From NCBI GenBank assembly GCA_945903655.1, contig CAMDOY010000036.1, positions 1-17,050 of the forward strand: DNA of 17,050 nt, read 5' to 3'. The notes under the pieces were generated by a model, which was given only the letters and a program-made list of their open reading frames with translations, was not told where the DNA came from and ran no database searches. Both the position numbers and the translations under genes were made by a program. This document shows positions 1-5,700 of this stretch, piece after piece. Positions within the stretch are counted from its first letter, which is position 1. Every line of letters begins with the position of its first letter. This DNA is from Rhizobium sp. Q54 (GTDB lineage: Bacteria; Pseudomonadota; Alphaproteobacteria; Rhizobiales; Beijerinckiaceae).

Positions 1-147
1 CACTCTGTTGTCGATCTTCAGGCTGCCATCAACCGCTTCGTCGCCGAGCAAAATGAAAACCCAAAACCCTTCCGCTGGACCGCAGATCCCGATAAGATCA
101 TCGCCGCTGTCAAAAGAGGGCACCAAGTGTTAGATTCTGTCCACTAG
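1..147 (+). mobile_element. Right end of an IS630-family insertion sequence (left part outside window)
   Basis: The window opens inside an insertion sequence. The transposase reading frame runs to its TAG at 145-147. IS630 elements insert at TA dinucleotides, and a TA lies at 145-146 within CTAG, so I place the element's end at or within a few bases of 147; the exact terminal inverted repeat cannot be confirmed because the other end is outside the window. The element runs into the 3' end of the minus-strand small gene at 110-295. The end coordinate is an inference from the family's target preference and from the point where the small protein stops resembling its paralogue. Confidence 0.75.
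1..147 (+). CDS. IS630-family transposase, C-terminal fragment
   Basis: An open frame from the first base encodes 48 residues and ends at TAG 145-147. The tail contains FRWTADPDKIIAAVKRG (residues 24-40) followed by a His-Gln-Val-Leu-Asp-Ser ending. This Trp-Thr-x-Asp-Pro-Asp-Lys-Ile-Ile pattern is typical of the C-terminus of IS630-family DDE transposases, which cut and paste DNA at TA targets. The catalytic DDE residues would lie upstream and cannot be seen, so I cannot say whether the gene is intact. It has no start in the window. Confidence is high for the family because the whole visible peptide fits and there are no internal stops. Confidence 0.88.
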   Translation, partial: HSVVDLQAAINRFVAEQNENPKPFRWTADPDKIIAAVKRGHQVLDSVH

Positions 148-295
148 CCTCTTCAATTGCCACCTTAATCACATCCAGCTGCTCAGAAACCTCGTCCTCT
201 TTGTCTATTTCAGCTACCTTGAGCACTGTCAGTGTCCCAATTACATAAGACAGGTTTGCTAAGCTCTCTCCAGAATACCTTTTAAATAATTTCAT
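110..295 (-). CDS. Unrecognised small protein A, 3' end overwritten by the IS630 element
   Basis: A 61-residue minus-strand gene. ATG at 295 is preceded by AGGAG about 6 bases upstream. Residues 1-44 align without gaps to the small protein at 452-640, with 20 identical positions including R6, G9, N14-L15-S16, I19-G20, T23-V24, E29-I30, V36-S37-E38-Q39, D41 and I43-K44. Residues 51-61 are read from the complementary strand of the transposase end, so the native C-terminus has been lost and replaced by IS-derived residues and an IS-derived stop. There is no signal peptide or membrane segment. I do not recognise the family. Coding is supported by the paralogy and the ribosome-binding site; function is unknown. 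Confidence 0.7.
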   Translation of the reverse strand: MKLFKRYSGESLANLSYVIGTLTVLKVAEIDKEDEVSEQLDVIKVAIEEASGQNLTLGALF

Positions 296-324
296 TTCTT
301 ACTCCTGTTTCTAAAAAACCCCGT

Positions 325-340
325 TATTACAAGCGTAATA
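325..340. repeat. Short AT-rich inverted repeat between the two small genes
   Basis: TATTAC (325-330) and GTAATA (335-340) are perfect arms around AAGC. On the minus strand the hairpin lies 30 bases before the start of small protein A and is followed by a run of six T (complement of 312-317) shortly after. It could be a weak intergenic terminator or attenuator, or an operator for gene A. The stem is short and AT-rich, so any role is tentative. Confidence 0.3.
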
Positions 341-451
341 TTTATGCAAACTCCGATTTCAACCTCCAAAATGAAGGGAAAAAAGGTTCTCAAATTATGC
401 CCTTCAGAACAATGGGATAATACAATGCAAACACATCCCCGCATACTTGGT

Positions 452-640
452 TCATTGTCGAACGAGGATGAGAATGAACTGCTCGTTTTTTCGACGTTTC
501 ATCCCCCTCTTAATCTGGTCAATTTGCTCTGAAACATCCCTAGAATCTTCAATTTCGACAATTTCATCCACCGTCTGGGAGCCAATGAACTGGCTAAGGT
601 TACGGAAAGGCTTGCCTTTAAATCGTGTCAATATTTTCAT
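452..640 (-). CDS. Unrecognised small protein B, paralogue of small protein A
   Basis: A 62-residue minus-strand gene with ATG at 640 and a GGGAGA ribosome-binding site about 7 bases upstream. It shares 20 of its first 44 residues, in register and without gaps, with the protein encoded at 110-295. The shared block ends near K44; the remaining tail here is basic (K/R-rich around residues 44-52) and then hydrophobic. Genes B and A lie in tandem, B first, so they may be co-transcribed from the AT-rich region at 641-720. There is no Cys, no obvious DNA-binding motif and no signal peptide. The family is not recognised. Two diverged copies side by side in mobile DNA suggest a duplicated accessory gene of unknown role. 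Confidence 0.7.
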   Translation of the reverse strand: MKILTRFKGKPFRNLSQFIGSQTVDEIVEIEDSRDVSEQIDQIKRGMKRRKNEQFILILVRQ

Positions 641-705
641 TTATTTTCTCCCAAATAAAAAAGCATCCAGTATGACGCTTGTACTATATATATAAACGTA
701 AGTTT

Positions 706-722
706 CGACCATTTTTGACCAA
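706..722. promoter_or_regulatory. Tandem GACCA direct repeat, candidate operator for the small-protein pair
   Basis: GACCA occurs at 707-711 and again at 717-721, exactly 10 bp (one helical turn) apart. On the minus strand this reads TGGTC twice. The copies sit upstream of an AT-rich stretch whose complement holds TATAGT (candidate -10, 17 bases after TGGTCG), which could drive the minus-strand genes at 452-640 and 110-295. The repeat spacing fits binding of a protein on one face of the helix. The rest of the 641-897 gap holds no gene I can support. Confidence 0.35.
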
Positions 723-841
723 TTAAAGTTGCCTTTACCTACACGATAGTATAAAGTAAACTGATTGAATGTATCAGAAATTATCTTGCTACAAGACTGC
801 TATTTTTCACTCTAACTGCAGCGTCATTGTTTCAATTTTTT

Positions 842-857
842 TGGTCTAATCTGACCA
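842..857. promoter_or_regulatory. TGGTC/GACCA inverted repeat before the helicase-like gene
   Basis: TGGTC (842-846) and GACCA (853-857) form an inverted repeat with a 6-base spacer, about 40 bases before the preferred start of the helicase-like gene. The pentamer is the same one found as a direct repeat at 707-721, so both ends of the divergent intergenic region carry the element. A shared regulator is a possible reading. Five-base arms are short, so chance is not excluded. Confidence 0.35.
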
Positions 858-897
858 TTCAATATTGTTTCATACTCAATTCATTATGGAGAAATTT

Positions 898-1731
898 GTG
901 AGAGAAAATGCACGTTCAAAATCAACGGAAATCCTATTCATTGACGCAATTGCTGGTTCTGGAAAAACAGAGACTGCAATCAAACACATGATTGAAAGGG
1001 AGCAGTATGGAGAGAAGTTCATCCTGATCCAGCCAACCAAACTCTTGATTGAAAAGACGGCAGAACGGATCATTTCCTCTGGGTACAGGGGCAGCCTGAA
1101 AACTATCATCAGCCAAGATGGGGCTGAGACAGTTACAAAACAGATTCATGACTTCCTGTCTTATCCAGGAAATGATGGAATTCTGATCGTCACGTTTGAT
1201 GGATGGTCTCGAATTCATAGGAGAAAGTTACCCGATTGGACCCTCATCGTTGACGAATGCCCCACCATCTTCAAGATCACCAATCTGAAAGCAAAATCTG
1301 TCGTACCTAAACTGCTGGATCACTTGGAGGTGACGCAACTTTATGACAGAAGTTACTACGTAGTTAAGGTCAAAGAGGGATCAAGAGAGGGATTGAATGA
1401 TCTCGTCAAGCTAGCAAAGTCAGACAAGGCGCTAGCACTGCTTTTGGAACCAACACGCCATATTCTCTCAAGGATGAGGACTTATGTATCTAAGTTAGCA
1501 TGGGATAGCTATATGCAAGGGAAAGTTGACGCTATGACTTTCTATCATGTCACTACCTCAGGTCTTTTCAGGGGCTTCAAGTCTGTCACAATCATCTCTG
1601 CGAACTTTCAGTCTTGTGAGTATCCAAAAACCAGCAGAAATCCATTTCACATGAATCCTGGACATATGAGAATTGATTTTTCTCACAAAGTGATGTATTA
1701 TTTTAGAGAATTAGAGGCTGGAGAACACTGA
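898..1731 (+). CDS. Helicase-like P-loop ATPase, first RecA lobe only (probably truncated)
   Basis: About 277 residues from GTG 898, chosen because GGAG at 888-891 sits 6 bases before it; in-frame ATG 886 and TTG 865 lack a ribosome-binding site. Walker A is AIAGSGKT (residues 17-24), a motif Ia-like IQPTKLL follows (44-50), and Walker B/motif II is IVDECP (117-122), a DEAD/DEAH-like box. A serine-alanine-asparagine stretch near the end resembles helicase motif III. Superfamily 1/2 helicases need a second RecA lobe with motifs IV-VI; none is visible, and the last 40 residues look unrelated to a helicase. The gene is therefore probably a 3'-truncated remnant or a single-lobe variant. Base composition is AT-rich, unlike the core genes. 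It ends 1 base before the recombinase start. Nucleic-acid translocation is inferred, not shown. Confidence 0.65.
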   Translation: MRENARSKSTEILFIDAIAGSGKTETAIKHMIEREQYGEKFILIQPTKLLIEKTAERIISSGYRGSLKTIISQDGAETVTKQIHDFLSYPGNDGILIVTFDGWSRIHRRKLPDWTLIVDECPTIFKITNLKAKSVVPKLLDHLEVTQLYDRSYYVVKVKEGSREGLNDLVKLAKSDKALALLLEPTRHILSRMRTYVSKLAWDSYMQGKVDAMTFYHVTTSGLFRGFKSVTIISANFQSCEYPKTSRNPFHMNPGHMRIDFSHKVMYYFRELEAGEH

Positions 1732-1732
1732 T

Positions 1733-2317
1733 TTGGAAATTGGATATGCTCGTACCTCCACCACAGAACAGGTCGCAGGATTGGATGCCCAGAAGAAGGA
1801 GTTAGAAGCTGCAGGATGCTCTGAAGTCTTTTTTGAACAGGTTTCCTCAGTCCAAAAAAGAAACGAGCTAGACAAGCTTCTACGCTTCATACGCAAAGGT
1901 GATGCTCTAGTAGTCTGTAAGCTTGACCGCCTCGCAAGATCAATTCCTGATCTGGTCAAGATTGTTGAGACACTGGAATCCAAGGAAGCCACCTTGTGCA
2001 TCCTGGATATGCAATTGGACACATCCAGCCCAACGGGAAAACTGCTTCTCAATCTCGTGGGTTCTATTGCTCAGTTTGAGCGGGAGATTATGCTGCAACG
2101 TCAACGTGAAGGAATTTCGGTTGCCAAAGCTGAGGGCAGATACAAAGGAAGAAAACCCACTGCTCGTTCAAAATCTGATCAAGTTTTTGACCTTCATGAA
2201 CGTGGTGTTCCAGCAGCAGAAATCGCTGATCAATTGAAGATAAGCAGAGCAAGTACGTATCGCATCCTTGCTGCAAAAAGAGCAATTCAGGACGGATCAA
2301 AAACCGTTCAATCCTGA
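1733..2317 (+). CDS. Serine recombinase of the resolvase/invertase family
   Basis: 194 residues from TTG 1733, with GGAG at 1720-1723 and only 1 base after the preceding stop, which suggests translational coupling. The N-terminal catalytic domain (1 to about 130) has YARTS with the nucleophile Ser9, and KLDRLARS (63-70) with the conserved Asp65, Arg66 and Arg69. QFERE (114-118) begins the long E-helix. The C-terminal region (about 140-180) is the family's Hin/resolvase-type helix-turn-helix, with GRKP at its start. Length matches Tn3 resolvases and DNA invertases. These enzymes resolve cointegrates or multimers, or invert segments, at paired crossover sites. I found no convincing res site here. 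It belongs to the AT-rich mobile segment and may have served plasmid or transposon maintenance. Confidence 0.92.
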   Translation: MEIGYARTSTTEQVAGLDAQKKELEAAGCSEVFFEQVSSVQKRNELDKLLRFIRKGDALVVCKLDRLARSIPDLVKIVETLESKEATLCILDMQLDTSSPTGKLLLNLVGSIAQFEREIMLQRQREGISVAKAEGRYKGRKPTARSKSDQVFDLHERGVPAAEIADQLKISRASTYRILAAKRAIQDGSKTVQS

Positions 2318-2597
2318 TACCCAGAATGCATAACAATGAACCTCGTATTGAGGCATTTGGAGTTCAGTTACTTTTTTTATTTAAGTTGGAATTACAGGAG
2401 GTTGGGTGAAAGTGATGAGAGGGCTCTAGGTCTTTCCTGGGCACCAAAATTTCCGCAAAGTTCGATTTGAAGGCGGCGACGATTTCGCGCCTTGCGCCAG
2501 GGGCGTCTCAGACGCCCCATTTGGTTCCCCCCTCCCCCCAATCCATTCCGCCCACCGCTCGTAAACCGCCATGTACACGAACATGGAGGGAACGCGC
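2318..2597. other. Gene-free junction between AT-rich island and GC-rich chromosome
   Basis: After the recombinase there is no supportable gene for about 280 bases. Up to roughly 2440 the sequence is AT-rich with T/A runs (for example 2371-2383); beyond that it becomes GC-rich like the rest of the window. It contains the inverted repeat at 2500-2518 and a pyrimidine tract of two C6 runs (2527-2539). I see no tRNA gene, no matching direct repeat of an attachment site, and no IS terminal repeat. Confidence 0.6.
2500..2518. repeat. Perfect inverted repeat at the island boundary
   Basis: GGGGCGTCT (2500-2508) and AGACGCCCC (2510-2518) are perfect arms around a single base. As RNA it would form a 7-bp GC-rich hairpin with a 5-base loop. 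No proper T-tract follows on either strand, so it is a weak terminator candidate; it could also be an operator for the PAS gene 80 bases downstream or part of an old recombination junction. Confidence 0.45.
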
Positions 2598-2996
2598 ATG
2601 GCTATCGATAATGGAAACGTTTTGGCGAGCGAGGGGCTGAGCTTGCCCCTTCTGAAGGTTCTGGCGGAAAACAGTTTCGACTCGATCCTAATCACCGACA
2701 ACACCAAAGAGGGCAAGATCGTCTACGCCAACAAGGCGTTCAAGAAGTTGACGGGCCATGATCCCGCCGAAGTCCTGGGCAAGACGCCCCGCATTCTGCA
2801 GGGCGCAGGCACCGACCCCAAAGTGACCGAGCGCCTCCGGGACGCCCTGAAAACCGGCGGCAAGTTCGAAGGCAGGGCGATCAACTACAAGAAGGATGGC
2901 ACCCCCTTCATCATGTATTGGCGTGTTCTGCCGATCAAGGTTGGCCGCAATATCGAGGCCTGGATCGCCATTCAGCGCGAAGGCGCCTCGATCTGA
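2598..2996 (+). CDS. Stand-alone PAS protein, LOV-like but lacking the adduct cysteine
   Basis: 132 residues from ATG 2598, chosen because GGAGGG (2585-2590) lies 7 bases upstream; in-frame ATGs at 2571 and 2583 lack this. The whole protein is one PAS domain. GKTPRILQG (61-69) aligns with the LOV signature G-x-N-C-R-F-L-Q-G, with Thr63 and Pro64 in place of Asn and the photoreactive Cys. Asn96 in NYKKDG and Gln126 in AIQ match LOV residues that touch FMN; the second FMN-binding Asn of LOV is not kept (Met106). No output domain is attached, so any signal would pass to a partner protein. No neighbour suggests which one. Flavin binding is an inference; a plain PAS sensor or a non-binding scaffold is equally possible. 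Confidence 0.88.
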   Translation: MAIDNGNVLASEGLSLPLLKVLAENSFDSILITDNTKEGKIVYANKAFKKLTGHDPAEVLGKTPRILQGAGTDPKVTERLRDALKTGGKFEGRAINYKKDGTPFIMYWRVLPIKVGRNIEAWIAIQREGASI

Positions 2997-3006
2997 AGAC
3001 CCCCCG

Positions 3007-3027
3007 GGCGGCCGGTCGACGGCCGCC
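3007..3027. terminator. Hairpin after the PAS gene, possible terminator
   Basis: GGCGGCCG (3007-3014) and CGGCCGCC (3020-3027) form a perfect 8-bp stem with a 5-base loop, 10 bases after the PAS stop. There is no T-run after it, so intrinsic termination would be inefficient. The gap 2997-3157 otherwise holds a shorter AATCG/CGATT hairpin at 3118-3132 and presumably the promoter of the secreted-protein gene, which I could not place. Confidence 0.4.
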
Positions 3028-3157
3028 TCGGACTCCGGGCTAGACCTGTTGAAAGCGGGGGCAACTTTCGCGGCGCCCTTGCGTCGGGGGCGTGGCCTCT
3101 GTGGATTTTTATGTAATAATCGTTTCGCGATTCCTTTTCGCTCGTGGGGGGATTTTC

Positions 3158-3505
3158 ATGAAACGCTTCCTCTTCGCCGCCGCCCTCTCGCTGGCGAGCC
3201 TCGCCATCCCCGGCGCTCCGGCCCAGGCCATGCCGCGCGATCCCCTGACCGGGCTCGTCACCTCCCCCGTCGAGGACGCGCAATATTACGTCCATGGCGG
3301 GCGTCGCTATTGTTTCTATCCCGATGGCTGGCGCGGGCCGGGCTACTACTGGTGCGGCTACGCCTGGCGGCGCGGCTTTGGCTGGGGCGGTCCCTTGGGC
3401 TGGCGCGGCTGGGGCGGCTACGCCTATCGGCCGCCACGGGTCTACGCCCCGCCTCGCGCCTATCGCCGGGTTTATCGCGCCGCTCCCCATCGCCACCGCC
3501 GCTGA
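3158..3505 (+). CDS. Small secreted Gly/Trp/Tyr/Arg-rich protein
   Basis: 115 residues from ATG 3158, preceded by a G-rich ribosome-binding site at 3145-3151; an upstream ATG at 3092 would put 22 extra residues before the signal peptide and is less likely. Residues 1-24 are a typical signal peptide (MKRF, hydrophobic core, AQA before the cut). The mature protein has two Cys in YCFYP and YWCGY, then a block of Trp/Gly/Arg repeats (about 60-85) and a Pro/Tyr/Arg-rich basic tail ending in His-Arg-His-Arg-Arg. The product should be periplasmic or surface-exposed. Similar short GW/YR-rich exported proteins are common in Hyphomicrobiales and have no assigned function. A strong hairpin terminator follows, so it is monocistronic. 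Confidence 0.75.
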   Translation: MKRFLFAAALSLASLAIPGAPAQAMPRDPLTGLVTSPVEDAQYYVHGGRRYCFYPDGWRGPGYYWCGYAWRRGFGWGGPLGWRGWGGYAYRPPRVYAPPRAYRRVYRAAPHRHRR

Positions 3506-3528
3506 TGCGCCGCACCGGCCTTGCCCTG

Positions 3529-3562
3529 ACCCGCCCCGCCCGCTAGAGGGGGCGGGTTCCTT
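3529..3562 (+). terminator. Intrinsic terminator after the small secreted-protein gene
   Basis: ACCCGCCCC (3529-3537) pairs with GGGGCGGGT (3549-3557) around an 11-base loop and is followed by TTCCTT. It starts 24 bases after the stop codon and 15 bases lie between its end and the RNase D start, so it separates the two genes. Confidence 0.65.
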
Positions 3563-3576
3563 ACCTGCGGGGCCGC

Positions 3577-4191
3577 ATGACCATTCGTTTGCACAAGGGC
3601 GATCTGCCGGATCTCTCGCATTACACCACAAGCGTCGCCATCGACACCGAGACGCTGGGGCTCAATCTCAAGCGTGACCGGCTCTGCGTCGTGCAGCTGT
3701 CGCCTGGCGACGGCACGGCGGATGTGGTGCAGATCGCCAAGGGCCAGACCAGCGCGCCCAATCTGGAGCGCCTGCTGAGCGACCCCCAGGTGACCAAGAT
3801 CTTCCACTTCGGCCGTTTCGACATCGCCCAGCTCGGCAACGCCTTTGGCGTGGCGATCGGCCCGGTCTATTGTACCAAGATCGCCTCCAAGCTCTGCCGC
3901 ACCTATACGGACCGGCACGGCCTGAAGGATCTCGTGCGCGAGCTGCTGGGGGTGGATCTCTCCAAGCAGCAGCAATCCTCGGACTGGGCGGCGGAGACCC
4001 TCAGCGACGCCCAGCTCGCCTATGCCGCCTCTGACGTTTTGTATCTGCATGGACTGCGTGACAAGCTGAACATGATGCTCACCCGCGAGGGTCGCATGGA
4101 CATCGCGGAAGCTTGTTTCCGTTTTCTGCCCGAACGCGCCAGGCTCGACTTGCTGGGCTGGAACGATCAGGACATATTCTCCCATGAATGA
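3577..4191 (+). CDS. rnd: Short RNase D-type 3'-5' exoribonuclease
   Basis: 204 residues with the DEDDy exonuclease fold. Motif I is AIDTETLGL with Asp23 and Glu25; motif II is HFGRFDIAQL with Asp82; motif III is YAASD with Tyr149 and Asp153. These four acidic residues bind the two metal ions that cut RNA from the 3' end; RNase D trims tRNA and other stable RNA precursors. E. coli RNase D is about 370 residues and carries C-terminal HRDC domains; these are absent here, as in the short alphaproteobacterial form found next to the lpt genes. The ribosome-binding site is weak (GCGGGG at 3567-3572). An 81-base gap separates it from lptC, so co-transcription is possible. Confidence 0.88.
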   Translation: MTIRLHKGDLPDLSHYTTSVAIDTETLGLNLKRDRLCVVQLSPGDGTADVVQIAKGQTSAPNLERLLSDPQVTKIFHFGRFDIAQLGNAFGVAIGPVYCTKIASKLCRTYTDRHGLKDLVRELLGVDLSKQQQSSDWAAETLSDAQLAYAASDVLYLHGLRDKLNMMLTREGRMDIAEACFRFLPERARLDLLGWNDQDIFSHE

Positions 4192-4245
4192 GAATGGTTT
4201 CGCTCTGGCCACGATATAGCCACGGCGACCCCTCATGAGAGGCGC

Positions 4246-4267
4246 GCGGCCTCAGGGGCCGCTGAGG
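4246..4267 (+). promoter_or_regulatory. Mutually exclusive hairpins over the lptC ribosome-binding site
   Basis: GCGGCC (4246-4251) can pair with GGCCGC (4257-4262), or CCTCAG (4250-4255) can pair with CTGAGG (4262-4267). The two stems share bases and cannot both form. The second one buries GAGG (4264-4267), the probable lptC Shine-Dalgarno sequence five bases before ATG. This arrangement could control lptC translation; each stem is only 6 bp. Confidence 0.35.
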
Positions 4268-4272
4268 ACGAG

Positions 4273-4965
4273 ATGGCTGATTCTCTGCAAGCTGCCGCCA
4301 GAAACCGCCAGGCCGACACCGGCCGGGACCGGTCGGCTGCTTTCCGCGCCGCCACGGTCCATTCCAGACGCGTCCGCCGCCTGCGCAGCCTGATCATCGC
4401 GGGCTGCGCGCTGGCGGGCGTCGGCCTGCTCGTGCGGGCCTTCTATGACCCCTTTTCAAATCTGCCGGGCAATATGTCCCTGGCCAACGCCACGCTCAAT
4501 GGCACGCGGGTGACCATGGAGCAGCCCAAACTCAATGGCTATCGGCGCGATGGACGTCCCTATAATGTGCGGGCGTCCTCGGGGGTTCAGGATATCCGCC
4601 AGCCCAACATCATCGAATTGAGCGATATGGAGGCGCGGTTCGAGACGACCTCCCGTTCGGTGGTGCGCGTGGCCGCGCGTCGCGGAGTCTATGACAGCGG
4701 CAAGGACTCCCTCCATATGATGGACGACATCCGGGTGGTGAACGCGCAGAGCTTTGACATCCGCATGTCCGATGCGGATGTGGACTTCAAGAATGGCAAT
4801 ATCACCTCGCGCGAGCCCGTCTCCGTGGTGATGGCCAGCGCCACGATCTCCGCCAAGGCGCTGACCGTGATCGATAGCGGCGAGCGCATCGTCTTTGAAG
4901 GCGATGTGCGCAGCCTGTTCCACCCATCCGCAGACGGCGAACCCGCCGGGGAGACCAAGCCGTGA
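4273..4965 (+). CDS. lptC: LptC, lipopolysaccharide export periplasmic-bridge protein
   Basis: 230 residues. A basic N-terminus (about 1-38) is followed by one membrane helix (about 39-57), then a periplasmic beta-jellyroll domain with the YRRDGRPYNVRAS pattern and an alternating hydrophobic pattern typical of the LptC/YrbK family. LptC is anchored in the inner membrane, receives LPS from the LptBFG transporter and hands it to LptA. The identity rests on this topology and on its place directly before lptA and lptB. The stop overlaps the lptA start by four bases (GTGA). The cytoplasmic N-terminal stretch is longer than in E. coli LptC, as is usual in alphaproteobacteria. Confidence 0.92.
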   Translation: MADSLQAAARNRQADTGRDRSAAFRAATVHSRRVRRLRSLIIAGCALAGVGLLVRAFYDPFSNLPGNMSLANATLNGTRVTMEQPKLNGYRRDGRPYNVRASSGVQDIRQPNIIELSDMEARFETTSRSVVRVAARRGVYDSGKDSLHMMDDIRVVNAQSFDIRMSDADVDFKNGNITSREPVSVVMASATISAKALTVIDSGERIVFEGDVRSLFHPSADGEPAGETKP

Positions 4966-5564
4966 ACCCATTCCGATTTCTCCTCGCCCTCGGCCTGCTG
5001 GCCCTGGCCACGACGCCGACCCTGGCCCAGAAAGCGCCCGCCCCGGTGGTCCTGCCGGGCGGGGACTCCAAGGCGCCCGTGAGCATTGATGCGGCGAAGC
5101 TTGAATATTTCGACAAGGAGCAAAAGCTCGTCTATTCCGGCGGCGTCGTCGCCAAACAGGGCGACGCCACCCTGCGTTCGACCAACCTGGTCATTTTCCT
5201 CGCCACCAGCGTCCTGCAGGGGACGAGCGCCGCCTCCAGCAGCAACGGCGAGAGCCAGATCAGACGCATGGAGGCCGCAGGCCCCGTCACCATCCTTTCC
5301 AAGGATCAGATCGGGACCGGCGACCGGGCGACCTACAACCGGGAGGACAACAAGTTCCTCCTGCTTGGCAATGTGACGTTGTCCCAGGGCGGCAACATCA
5401 TCAAGGGCAAGCCGGAGTCCCGTCTCGTCTATGACCTCACCACGAGCCAGGCGGTGATCGAAGGCGGCGTCAACTCCCTCATGACCCCCGGCAGCGGCGA
5501 GGATCCCTCGGCAAAGCCCCGGCAAGCGTCGCCCGCGCCTGCGCGCCCGGCCAGGACCCCATGA
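4962..5564 (+). CDS. lptA: LptA/OstA, periplasmic LPS bridge protein
   Basis: 200 residues from GTG 4962, overlapping the lptC stop by four bases, so translation is likely coupled. A signal peptide covers about residues 1-22 (hydrophobic run ending TLA). The mature part has the OstA pattern: VSIDAAKLEYFDKEQKLVYS, then GDATLRS, TYNREDNKFLLLGNVTLSQG and a final strand pair, which build the beta-jellyroll that polymerises into the bridge across the periplasm. A Pro/Ala/Arg-rich tail (about 180-200) lies beyond the fold. It works with LptC, LptB and the membrane parts LptF/LptG, which are not in this window. Confidence 0.92.
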   Translation: MNPFRFLLALGLLALATTPTLAQKAPAPVVLPGGDSKAPVSIDAAKLEYFDKEQKLVYSGGVVAKQGDATLRSTNLVIFLATSVLQGTSAASSSNGESQIRRMEAAGPVTILSKDQIGTGDRATYNREDNKFLLLGNVTLSQGGNIIKGKPESRLVYDLTTSQAVIEGGVNSLMTPGSGEDPSAKPRQASPAPARPARTP

Positions 5565-5700
5565 AAACCGCCGATTCAAGCCAGTTGCCTTCACGCTGCG
5601 CCCGCGCTAGCGATGCTGATCACACCGCCACGGGATCAAGCCTTTGAGCCTCAAATCCGCCCGTCCCCCCCGGGCCGCCCTCTCGGCGGAGGGCGGCTCC

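Noticed and set aside
344..695. Plus-strand open frames at 344-532 and 447-695
   Set aside because: They overlap the minus-strand gene at 452-640, which is supported by a paralogue and ribosome-binding site; the plus frames have neither.
2318..2597. Attachment site or tRNA remnant at the island border
   Set aside because: No tRNA-like fold and no direct repeat matching the left part of the window was found.
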